Below are positions 56,175 to 63,760 of a DNA stretch of 64,000 nt, one piece after another. The notes under the pieces are model-generated. The model did no database searches. It saw nothing but the letters and a program-made list of their open reading frames with translations, and was not told the origin of the DNA. The position numbers and the translations under genes are program-made. The DNA lies in NCBI RefSeq assembly GCF_026314945.1, contig NZ_CP111121.1, positions 4,774,001-4,838,000 on the forward strand. Reading direction: 5' to 3'. The DNA is from Chryseobacterium fluminis (lineage in GTDB: Bacteria; Bacteroidota; Bacteroidia; Flavobacteriales; Weeksellaceae). Numbering within the stretch: position 1 is the stretch's first letter; every line of letters starts with the position of its first letter.

Positions 56175-56767
56175 ATACGGCAGAATTAATTGTGCCTCAG
56201 AAGAAAATCAAAGATTTTCAAAAAACTTACGTGTGCTTCTTCTGCGTAAAGTTATTACTTAAATCTACTTAATAAGTGTTTAGAAATCTCTTGGATTTCC
56301 TTTAGGGTTTACTACAGACAACCACACGAAGGGATTCGTGCGGTAGCGGTGTGTGGTTATTCTCCCACATTTAAATACATTTTAACATGTTTAAAACACA
56401 CCGCAAAATTAAGTGTGCCTTAAAAGAAAATCAAAGATTTTCAAAAACTTACGTGTGCTTCTTTTGCGTAAAGTTATTACTTAAATCTACTTAAGTGTTT
56501 AGAAATCTCTTGGATTTCCTTTGTGGTTTATTACAGACAACCACACGAAGGGATTCGTACGGTAGCGGTGTGTGGTACTTACTGTCTCAAATTAAGTACA
56601 CTTTAGAAAGTTTAAAAAAAATACCGCAGAATTAAGTTCACATCAGATCAAAGATTTTCAACAGGACTTTCGTATACTCTTTTCCGTAAAGTATATTACT
56701 CTAATTAACTTAAGTGTTTAGAAATCTTTCGGATCTACTTTGGCATAATAGAAAAGTTTAAACAGCT
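56175..56767. repeat. Three tandem copies of a ~225-bp repeat
   Basis: Copy 1 (about 56175-56399) and copy 2 (about 56400-56622) are nearly identical over CAAAGATTTTCAAAAAC, GCGTAAAGTTATTACTTAAA, GTGTTTAGAAATCTCTTGGA and the hairpin block AACCACACGAAGGGATTCGT. Copy 3 (about 56622-56767) is diverged and lacks the hairpin block. The repeat end AAAAGTTTAAACAGCTTT recurs at 61269-61286. The block holds stops in all frames, so it is non-coding. Confidence 0.85.
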
Positions 56768-56872
56768 TTATAATATCAATGTCTTCACCGAATATCTGAC
56801 ACAGAAATATGAACCTGGGGCGATTATTTTTCAGCTTTAAAGTCAGGCTTCTATACTACAAAATTAATTGCC

Positions 56873-56880
56873 TATCTTTG
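56873..56880 (+). promoter_or_regulatory. -7 box of the helicase gene
   Basis: TATCTTTG ends four bases before the ATG at 56885, implying a leaderless or near-leaderless mRNA. Confidence 0.6.
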
Positions 56881-56884
56881 CAAA

Positions 56885-58237
56885 ATGGAAAAACTCACTT
56901 TTGCAGATTTTGACCTTCCGGTTAAAATTCTTGATGTTTTAGCAGATCTGAACTTATTTGAACCTACTCCGATTCAGGAGAAAAGCATCAAACCGATACT
57001 TTCGGGAAGAGATGTAATGGGCATTGCGCAGACCGGTACCGGAAAAACACTGGCCTATCTTCTGCCTGTTCTTAAAACCTGGAAATACAATAAAAACGGT
57101 AATCCTACAGTTGTTATTTTAGTTCCTACAAGAGAATTGGTCGTTCAGGTAGCCGAGATTGTTGAGAAATTGACGGAAAATATTACCGCAAGAGTGATTG
57201 GGATCTATGGAGGTAAGAATATTAATACCCAGAAGTTGCTGTTTAATGATGGTTGTGATATTTTGGTGGGAACACCCGGAAGGGTAATGGATCTTGCAAT
57301 CGACAATGCCATTTCTCTGAAAGAAGTTCAGAAACTGATCATTGATGAGTTTGATGAAATGCTGAACCTGGGTTTCAGACCTCAGCTGACCCATATTTTC
57401 GAAATGATGAGGGAAAAAAGACAGAATATTCTTTTTTCTGCAACGATGACAGAAGCTGTGGATGAAATGCTGGAGCAATATTTTGCCGGTCCTGTAGAAA
57501 TTTCACTGGCAAAATCCGGAACACCACTTGAAAAAATTGAACAGACGGCCTACAAAGTAGAAAATTTCAATACTAAAATTAACCTGTTGGAACATTTGCT
57601 GAAAACAGATGCCGATATGTCAAAAGTGTTGATCTTCACCAATAACAAAAAGAATTCAGATCTTCTATTTACGAAAATTGATGAGCTGTTCCCGGAACAG
57701 TTTGATGTTATTCACTCCAATAAGTCCCAGAATTACAGGCTAAAGGCGATGAAACGCTTTGAAAATGAAGAAATCCGGGGTCTTATTACGACTGATGTAA
57801 TGGCGAGAGGTCTGGATATTTCAGATATTACCCATGTTATCAATTTTGAAACGCCGGATATTCCGGAACAGTACATTCACAGGATCGGTAGAACGGGTAG
57901 AGCCGATAAAGATGGTAAGGCAGTAACTTTTGTAACTAAAAAAGAAGAAATTTCAGCTCTTGATATCGAGTTGCTGATGGATAAGGAATTAAGATATATT
58001 GACTTCCCTGAAGGAGTGAAGATTAATCCTAAAAAGATTGCTTCAGAAGAAGAGGTCATCATCATGAAAAATCCTGCCCAGGTAAAATTAAATGACGGTG
58101 GAGGAGCCTTCCATGAAAAGAAAGACAAAAATAAAAAAGAAAACTGGGGGGGACCTTCAAAAAGAAAAGCACCAAAAAAATTCGGCGCCAACAGAGCCCA
58201 GCAGAAGGCGATTTCAAAGTCTAAAAAAAAGAAATAA
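56885..58237 (+). CDS. DEAD-box ATP-dependent RNA helicase (motif II DEFD)
   Basis: 450 residues, two RecA domains and a Lys/Gly-rich C-terminal tail (GGPSKRKAPKKFGANRAQ). Motifs: Q motif FEPTPIQEKSI, I AQTGTGKT, Ia PTRELVVQV, Ib TPGRVMD, II IIDEFDEML, III FSATMTE, V TTDVMARGLDIS, VI HRIGRTGRADK. Motif II reads DEFD instead of DEAD, but the two catalytic acids are kept. A role in RNA remodelling, ribosome assembly or cold growth is typical of the family and not specific here. Confidence 0.93.
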   Translation: MEKLTFADFDLPVKILDVLADLNLFEPTPIQEKSIKPILSGRDVMGIAQTGTGKTLAYLLPVLKTWKYNKNGNPTVVILVPTRELVVQVAEIVEKLTENITARVIGIYGGKNINTQKLLFNDGCDILVGTPGRVMDLAIDNAISLKEVQKLIIDEFDEMLNLGFRPQLTHIFEMMREKRQNILFSATMTEAVDEMLEQYFAGPVEISLAKSGTPLEKIEQTAYKVENFNTKINLLEHLLKTDADMSKVLIFTNNKKNSDLLFTKIDELFPEQFDVIHSNKSQNYRLKAMKRFENEEIRGLITTDVMARGLDISDITHVINFETPDIPEQYIHRIGRTGRADKDGKAVTFVTKKEEISALDIELLMDKELRYIDFPEGVKINPKKIASEEEVIIMKNPAQVKLNDGGGAFHEKKDKNKKENWGGPSKRKAPKKFGANRAQQKAISKSKKKK

Positions 58238-58238
58238 A

Positions 58239-58265
58239 CGAAACTCCCTCAATTTGAGGGAGTTT
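58239..58265. terminator. Bidirectional terminator, helicase/SGNH
   Basis: GAAACTCCCTCAA and its perfect complement form a 13-bp hairpin between the two convergent genes. Confidence 0.8.
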
Positions 58266-58293
58266 CTGTTTATAATAAGCTTTCTGTCTGTCG

Positions 58294-58947
58294 TTATTTC
58301 ATATAAGGTTTCATCACAGAAGTCCAGAGTTTATAACCTTCCGGAGTCATGTGGAGCATATCTTCTACAAAAAGGTCTTTTCGTACGTTGCCATTCGCAT
58401 CTTCCATCACTTTGGTAATATCAATATATCCTGCATTACGTTCTTTTTTCATAAAAGCAGCAATTTTCTCATTTGCTTCTCTCATTTGGGGCCAGAGCTT
58501 TTCGCGGCTCGGAGAATATTTTATGGAAATATAATCTACCGGGATCTTCGGGAATTTCTGACGGATCTTTTTATAGAACGTTTTAAAACGGTCTACCACA
58601 ACATCCGCTTTTAACTGTTCATTATCGGCAAAATCATTTTCACCACAGTAGACAATAATCTGTTTAGGCTGATAGTTGAGAAGGTCTTTGGCGTAATAAT
58701 TAAGATCGGTTAAACGCGATCCTCCAAAGCCCCTGTTGATGATTTTTTTATCCGGAAAATAATCAGCTACATCTTTCCACTTTGTGAAAGAGGAGCTTCC
58801 AACCAAAAGAATAGCATTTTTAGGAGGAGCATTTTCCTGATCTGCTTTTTTGAAATCCTGGATGTCCTGCCAGTACATCGGTTTTTTTTCCTGTGAAAAG
58901 AAAAGGGCAAAGGTCAGCAATAATAATGCTGATAACATCTTCTTCAT
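58294..58947 (-). CDS. Secreted SGNH/GDSL hydrolase
   Basis: 217 residues with signal peptide ending LFFSQ. The family blocks are complete: AILLVGSSSFTKW (catalytic Ser, block I), INRGFGGSRLTDL (block II Gly), VYCGENDFADNE (block III Asn) and DMLHMTPEGYKLW (Asp-x-x-His, block V). It is an esterase or acyl/acetyl hydrolase of the periplasm or exterior, acting on an unknown ester. The convergent helicase shares its terminator; the lipocalin-like gene upstream lies on the same strand with its own terminator between. Confidence 0.9.
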   Translation of the reverse strand: MKKMLSALLLLTFALFFSQEKKPMYWQDIQDFKKADQENAPPKNAILLVGSSSFTKWKDVADYFPDKKIINRGFGGSRLTDLNYYAKDLLNYQPKQIIVYCGENDFADNEQLKADVVVDRFKTFYKKIRQKFPKIPVDYISIKYSPSREKLWPQMREANEKIAAFMKKERNAGYIDITKVMEDANGNVRKDLFVEDMLHMTPEGYKLWTSVMKPYMK

Positions 58948-58969
58948 TGTTCAATAATTTTAATACGTA

Positions 58970-58996
58970 TAAAAAACTCCCGAAAAATTCGAGAGT
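58970..58996 (-). terminator. Terminator of the lipocalin-like gene
   Basis: On the minus strand a 9-bp stem (ACTCTCGAA, one G-U), a 3-base loop and TTTTTT, just past the stop at 59003. Confidence 0.8.
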
Positions 58997-59002
58997 CAGT
59001 TT

Positions 59003-59464
59003 TTATCTTTTGTAGGTCGTATAGGTGAAATCAATGATCTGATCACCATTCTGATCTACATTATCATTCAGCTGCTTGATTCTTAATTCTGTAGCGGTAA
59101 GGATAACGACCTCATATTTCATAGGTGGAGCATTGTCAAATCTGATCTCCATATTTTTATTTTCGGTATCGTACGTATATTTACCTTCTACGGTACCAGC
59201 CAGCTGACAATCGGATCCTACCCCTGAATACGTGGTATAGGATACGAAATAATCTGTTCTGAATAAGGTTATGTTTTTAGTATCACACCCGGTAATAACT
59301 TCAGTACCAACTAGAGTTTTGTCGTCTTTCCCGGAAATCACTTCTTTTTTTACGGTCTTCCATTCACCCTTCATCATATCCATTTCATATCCCTGGATAT
59401 CATCATCTTCACAAGAAGTTAGCGCTAGCGCGGAAAAGGCAAATAAAAGTAATTGTTTTTTCAT
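59003..59464 (-). CDS. Lipocalin-like lipoprotein
   Basis: 153 residues from the ATG at 59464; an in-frame GTG two codons earlier overlaps the -7 box and is not used. Lipobox ALTSC after a short signal. The first strand MMKGEWKTVKKEV with its Gly-x-Trp is the lipocalin-like opening found in many Bacteroidota lipoproteins, followed by about eight beta strands and a C-terminal DFTYTTYKR. Ligand unknown. A -7 box TAAATTTG (59470-59477, minus) lies five bases from the ATG. Confidence 0.75.
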   Translation of the reverse strand: MKKQLLLFAFSALALTSCEDDDIQGYEMDMMKGEWKTVKKEVISGKDDKTLVGTEVITGCDTKNITLFRTDYFVSYTTYSGVGSDCQLAGTVEGKYTYDTENKNMEIRFDNAPPMKYEVVILTATELRIKQLNDNVDQNGDQIIDFTYTTYKR

Positions 59465-59663
59465 TTTCACAAATTTAAGAATATGCTAAAATATAAATAA
59501 ATTTGAAATATCTCTAATGAAATCAAGGTTTTTTAAACGAATGTTTGTAGAAAAAATAATTAAAGAGGAAAGTCAGAAGATGATGTCGGAAGTTTACCAA
59601 TAATGGCTACAATTTTATCATTCAAAGATAAATCTCCGTCACCACCCTCAGTCTTCGTCTCTA

Positions 59664-60827
59664 TCAATAACTCATTTCCACGATTTTATATGCATCCTGC
59701 GGAGTCAGCTTTTTATATTCTCCAAGACCCAGCCAGTTTCTTTCTGTAAAAGCCCTTTCCACCTTCTCTGCAGTACCTCTGTAATCATCGGTATATTCTG
59801 AAAGTTTGGTCTTAATATCTAAACTGTGGAAAAATGCTTCCAGTTTCTGAATTCCGGCTTCGGCTTTTTTTTCAGTCGTTCCGTCTTTAATTCCCCAGAC
59901 TCTCTCTGCATACTGAGCTAATTTCTCTTTCTTAGCCTCAAAATTATAACGGTAATGAGATGGGGCAATAACCGCTAACGTTCTAGCGTGATCTATTCCG
60001 TAATAGGCTGTTAGTTCATGTCCCATGGCATGAACCGCCCAGTCTGTTATCACGCCTTTCTGGATTAATCCGTTTAAGGCCATTGTACAGCACCACATGA
60101 AGTTTCCTGCAGCATCATAGTTGAATTCATCTGCCAATACTTTGGGAGCTGTTTCCTGTAAGCTGATTAAAATGCTTTCAGCAATTCTTTCCTGCAGATC
60201 CGCTGAAGAAGGAGAGGTCATATACTGTTCCAGAACATGCGTATAGGCATCGGTAAGTCCGTTTACAATTTGTCTTGGCGGAATTGATCTTACCACCTCA
60301 GGATCCAGCACTGAAAACTGAGGAAAAAGTCCGGGACCTCCTGACGACAGCTTTTCGTTGGTCTCTCTCCTGGAAATAACGTAGCCCGAATTCATTTCAG
60401 AACCAGTTGCCGGCAACGTCAATACACTTCCGAAAGGCATGCCTTCACCCTCAAAAGTCCGTACCGGTTTTTTCAGAATTTCCCATGGCTCACCGTCATA
60501 GTTTGCCGCTGCCGAAAGAAATTTAGTCCCGTCAATCACAGAACCGCCACCTACCGCCAGCAGATAGGTAATATTTTTCTCTTTGATTATCCGTATAGCA
60601 TCCACCAGCACTTCATATTCAGGATTGGCAGGAATACCTCCGAATTCGTGCAGCTCATGATCTTTCAGGGCCTGATTTACCTGATCATAAACGCCGTTGT
60701 TCTTGATGCTTCCGCCCCCGTAGATCATCAGAACTCTGGCATCCTGAGGGATCTCCTTTGAAATTTTAGCGATTTCACCCTTCCCGAAAAGTATTTTTGT
60801 TGGATTTTTGAATTCAAAATTAAGCAT
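59664..60827 (-). CDS. Iron-containing alcohol dehydrogenase, YqhD/BdhA-like
   Basis: 387 residues. The N-terminal NAD(P)-binding half has GGGSIKNNGVYDQV and AVGGGSVIDGTKFLSAAA (about 92-109). The metal-binding half carries Asp and His ligands in LTDAYTHVLEQY, AVHAMGHELTAYYGIDHARTL. Length and motifs fit the NADPH-dependent butanol/aldehyde dehydrogenase group rather than the propanediol type. It probably reduces aldehydes. A -7 box TAGATTTG (minus, 60850-60857) lies 22 bases upstream. Confidence 0.92.
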   Translation of the reverse strand: MLNFEFKNPTKILFGKGEIAKISKEIPQDARVLMIYGGGSIKNNGVYDQVNQALKDHELHEFGGIPANPEYEVLVDAIRIIKEKNITYLLAVGGGSVIDGTKFLSAAANYDGEPWEILKKPVRTFEGEGMPFGSVLTLPATGSEMNSGYVISRRETNEKLSSGGPGLFPQFSVLDPEVVRSIPPRQIVNGLTDAYTHVLEQYMTSPSSADLQERIAESILISLQETAPKVLADEFNYDAAGNFMWCCTMALNGLIQKGVITDWAVHAMGHELTAYYGIDHARTLAVIAPSHYRYNFEAKKEKLAQYAERVWGIKDGTTEKKAEAGIQKLEAFFHSLDIKTKLSEYTDDYRGTAEKVERAFTERNWLGLGEYKKLTPQDAYKIVEMSY

Positions 60828-60849
60828 TGTTCTTACATTTTTTGTCCTT

Positions 60850-60857
60850 CAAATCTA
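60850..60857 (-). promoter_or_regulatory. -7 box of the alcohol dehydrogenase gene
   Basis: TAGATTTG on the minus strand, 22 bases before the ATG, matches TAnnTTTG. No good -33 was found. Confidence 0.5.
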
Positions 60858-61046
60858 CACATTGTACAACGAAATGTAAGTTAAAGAAGTTTTAAAATTC
60901 AAATGACAGATTTTTATTAAAACTATTGAAATCGGATGTATGAGAAAATTAGGAATTTTGGAGTTTACTTAAAAGTTTCTATATTTTTATAAGTCAATTT
61001 GTTTTTTTTCAAATATTCTATTACCGCTCAGGTAGACAAATCCTCG

Positions 61047-61196
61047 CTACCGCACGAATCACACAGCTACCGCACGAATCCTTTCCCATGCTACCGCACG
61101 AATCCGTTCCCATGCTACCGCACGAATCTTTCGTGCGGTACTTATTGAAACCACACGAAAGATTCGTGCGGTAGTGAGGAAGGATTCGTGCGGTAG
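61047..61196. repeat. Array of CTACCGCACGAATC direct and inverted copies
   Basis: Four direct 14-mers (61047, 61067, 61091, 61115) and two inverted ones (61161-61174, 61183-61196), plus an 11-bp hairpin TACCGCACGAA-TCT-TTCGTGCGGTA spanning the centre. The downstream flank to 61297 matches the end of the repeats at 56175-56767. This fills most of the 470-base gene-free gap; the rest is AT-rich. Confidence 0.85.
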
Positions 61197-61297
61197 CCAG
61201 GAAAAATCTACTTATTTGGCTTTCTCAGTTAAGTGTTTAAAATCTTTGGATCCTTTGGGGTTTAATAAAAAAGTTTAAACAGCTTTGAAGTCAAAAA

Positions 61298-61873
61298 TTA
61301 GTAATTTACGTTACTTTTTACTTCCCATTTACCGGTTTTTCTGTTGATTTTTACAAAAAAAGATTCTTTCCGGGCATCATTCCTCGGTTTTAAAACATAT
61401 ATCGAGATATATTGATCATCAATTTTATAAGAACTTCCTAATGCATTACCGGTATCTACCTGAAAGCCATAAGTTGCCGCAACTAAAATGGCTTCCGGCA
61501 GATTGTCGACGAATCCGATGAAACTCCTCAATTGCTGTTCATCAGTAAAATATTTGGACCTGTCGTTTTCACAGGCTATAATGTATGAAAAACAGTTCTC
61601 TCCCAGGCATTTCTGGAAAAACCCTCTCTCCGGAGCAGGATCATTAATTGTAAGATAGGGCGGCATCTGGCTTTCATAAATGACAGCTTCGTCAGGATCC
61701 GGATTGTTGCGGAATACAGACCAGTATCCGTATTTTTTATCGGGGATGATAAAAGGATAGAGCAGTTCTGTATTGTCCAGGATTTCAGGAATTCTTTTAA
61801 AATCGGACGGGACGGTTCCCTGTCCTGAAACCCAACCGGATAATAACAGGATCACCGGGAATAATAATTTCAT
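61298..61873 (-). CDS. Hypothetical secreted protein
   Basis: 191 residues from the ATG at 61873; the longer frame starts with TTG inside the promoter box. Signal peptide ending VSGQ. The rest is a soluble domain with two Cys (GENCFSYIIACENDRS), strands SYKIDDQYISIYVLKPRN and a closing KSNVNY. I do not recognise the family. A -7 box TACCTTTG (61886-61893, minus) lies 12 bases upstream, so it has its own promoter although the next upstream gene is only 33 bases away. Confidence 0.7.
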   Translation of the reverse strand: MKLLFPVILLLSGWVSGQGTVPSDFKRIPEILDNTELLYPFIIPDKKYGYWSVFRNNPDPDEAVIYESQMPPYLTINDPAPERGFFQKCLGENCFSYIIACENDRSKYFTDEQQLRSFIGFVDNLPEAILVAATYGFQVDTGNALGSSYKIDDQYISIYVLKPRNDARKESFFVKINRKTGKWEVKSNVNY

Positions 61874-61885
61874 TCTGTTTTTTTG

Positions 61886-61893
61886 CAAAGGTA
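61886..61893 (-). promoter_or_regulatory. -7 box of the hypothetical secreted protein gene
   Basis: TACCTTTG on the minus strand, 12 bases before the ATG at 61873. It rules out the in-frame TTG at 61888 as a start. Confidence 0.6.
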
Positions 61894-61906
61894 CTAAAGT
61901 ATGATT

Positions 61907-62311
61907 TTATTGCAGTACGATTTTATAATATCCGTTTTCGTCTGTTACGTCGATACCCACCCCGGTGAATGTTAATTTATTGATCTGATAACCGTCACAA
62001 CCCCCTTTAAATTCTGATGAATGGATGGAGAAATTAAAAATCTTAATGGCAGAATAAAAGGTGTAATTTTTTATTCCGTTATAAGTCCCTACATTTTCTA
62101 AAATTACCATGTCTTCCGATGTTTTCGTAAGCTGAATGCCAACATGGTTTTCATCTTGAACGGAATACGTTGAAAGTGCTCCGTTCGTAATCAGATTGAC
62201 GTCATTAGAATCAACAAATTTAAACGCGATTGTCTGAGGTGCATTATAGCAATCGTCACCACAAGCGGTAAAAAGAAAAGTGATTACTAGGAACAGGAAT
62301 ATTTTTTTCAT
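61907..62311 (-). CDS. Hypothetical lipoprotein
   Basis: 134 residues, lipobox LFTAC. The mature part is a small beta-rich domain with two or three Cys (CGDDCYN, GGCDGYQINKL) and a closing strand NGYYKIVLQ. No family recognised. It is the middle of a run of short minus-strand genes encoding envelope proteins of unknown role. Confidence 0.65.
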   Translation of the reverse strand: MKKIFLFLVITFLFTACGDDCYNAPQTIAFKFVDSNDVNLITNGALSTYSVQDENHVGIQLTKTSEDMVILENVGTYNGIKNYTFYSAIKIFNFSIHSSEFKGGCDGYQINKLTFTGVGIDVTDENGYYKIVLQ

Positions 62312-62358
62312 GGGATCAATTTCTTGTAGATGAGTAATTATTAATGAATTGAATAAAA

Positions 62359-63024
62359 TTATAACAAATCTGAAGTATTGTAGCGTTTTCTGAATATTTT
62401 CAAAACCTGCGCAAGCTGATAATCCGTAATATCAAAATCATCAATATTGACCTCTACTTTTTCGTCTCCATGAAAGAAATATAGATAGTTAACTTCTGGC
62501 TTATAATCATGCTTAGATTCGCGACTTACTAAACGTTTTACGATAATTTTTTCAAGTTGAATTTCATTCCAAAAGTACATTGGATTATTTTTTATTTGAA
62601 TACCTTTTCTATCAATCGAAATAATTATTTTAGATGTTTTCTTAATTTCCAGAATAATTTTTACAATAAAATAAATCGTAAATGCTGCTAGCAATGCAAC
62701 TATAAATATCGTTATGAAATTGAACTTCATAATAATACAAGAAAGAAAAAATATTCCTAAAATCACGAAGATACTATAAGTCGCAATAGCAATAATCCTG
62801 CCCGAAAGCGAATATTTGATAGTAACTTCATCAGGAAGTGTATTTTCATCATATTCAACAATATTATTTTTATGAATATTATATTCCTTATAAATAAAAA
62901 CTCCGTTGATGAATGTTCCAATAAAAAAAATAATGGAAAGAAGAATAAAATATTGTAGTAAATAAACGCCTGCTATTAGAGTTAACATTCCTATAGTTGA
63001 ATAAAAAATAATTCCAAATTTCAT
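62359..63024 (-). CDS. Hypothetical four-helix membrane protein
   Basis: 221 residues, not recognised. Two N-terminal helices (about 5-46), a short charged loop, two more helices (about 78-122) and a C-terminal soluble domain of about 95 residues with IIISIDRKGIQIKNNPMYFW, a pleckstrin-like or YcxB-like start, ending in charged helices. Inner-membrane location is inferred. The codon use is more AT-rich than in neighbouring genes, as is the adjacent broken lipoprotein gene. Confidence 0.6.
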   Translation of the reverse strand: MKFGIIFYSTIGMLTLIAGVYLLQYFILLSIIFFIGTFINGVFIYKEYNIHKNNIVEYDENTLPDEVTIKYSLSGRIIAIATYSIFVILGIFFLSCIIMKFNFITIFIVALLAAFTIYFIVKIILEIKKTSKIIISIDRKGIQIKNNPMYFWNEIQLEKIIVKRLVSRESKHDYKPEVNYLYFFHGDEKVEVNIDDFDITDYQLAQVLKIFRKRYNTSDLL

Positions 63025-63095
63025 ATGTCATTAATATTTTTGTAAATACATTATAAAGTAACGCATTAATTGAATTCAAAACTAAAAAACCTAAA

Positions 63096-63671
63096 TTAGA
63101 GATTTTTATATCTAACGATCACTCTGGTTCTTTGCCCTTCATCAATCCCAAAAATAAAACTATAAACATGAACAGAATCGTTATCCCATCTTTCAATTCT
63201 TTGCCACCAACCGTCTTTCTTTTCAAATATTTCTGTCCCGCTTCCTAGTATTTTTGAAATTCTGTTTTTATTTAAACGATAAAGGCTATCAATAAATAGT
63301 TGTTGTTTTCTGTTTTGACTCCAACTGTATTCTATTAATCGTACAGTACTATCTTTTTTGGTGAAAAGTAAGAGGCTTGAGTGTTCAGATTCCCTGTATC
63401 CCTCCGATATATTAAGGGTTGATCGAAATTATAATGTTCAATACCCGGGAAATAGTCTTCTGATAAACTGATTCGATAAGGTTTAGTATATTGAATAGAG
63501 TTATTCTTATCCTCTATTTTTTTTTATGTCTGCTAATTGTATGGTGTCATAAATAAATTCTGTAGATTTTAGTTTTACATTTTTCTTTTGAGTATCTGAA
63601 TCTTTTTTTTGATGGCAACTGAATAGTGTATACATTATCATGATTACAATAAAAGATTTTGTTGGATACAT
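63096..63671 (-). pseudogene. Hypothetical lipoprotein broken by two frameshifts
   Basis: An ATG at 63671 opens a lipoprotein start (signal then LFSC) that runs ~55 codons to a stop just after a run of nine A. In the neighbouring frame coding sense continues (EDKNNSIQYTKPYRISLSED) for ~45 codons, then a second shift near 63410-63420 leads to a long frame reading TLNISEGYRESEHSSLLLF and ending GQRTRVIVRYKNL at 63096. Joined, it is about 191 residues, matching one gene. No family was recognised. Confidence 0.6.
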
Positions 63672-63748
63672 CAAATGAAAATTATATTATTTTGTAAAGA
63701 TAATTTAAATTTTAAATTTATTGAAATACAATTAAAACGAAAATCCCC

Positions 63749-63756
63749 TACATTTG
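63749..63756 (+). promoter_or_regulatory. -7 box of the PEP carboxylase-like gene
   Basis: TACATTTG ends four bases before the ATG at 63761. A TTG 25 bases upstream is a little far for a -33 element. Confidence 0.55.
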
Positions 63757-63760
63757 TTAC

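Noticed and set aside
56084..56272. 62-codon frame as a real gene
   Set aside because: It begins in mid-transposase sequence after a frame break and runs into the tandem repeat; treated as an IS remnant.
61047..61196. Possible CRISPR array
   Set aside because: The repeats are 14 bp, occur in both orientations with 6-10 base gaps, and no cas genes are near.
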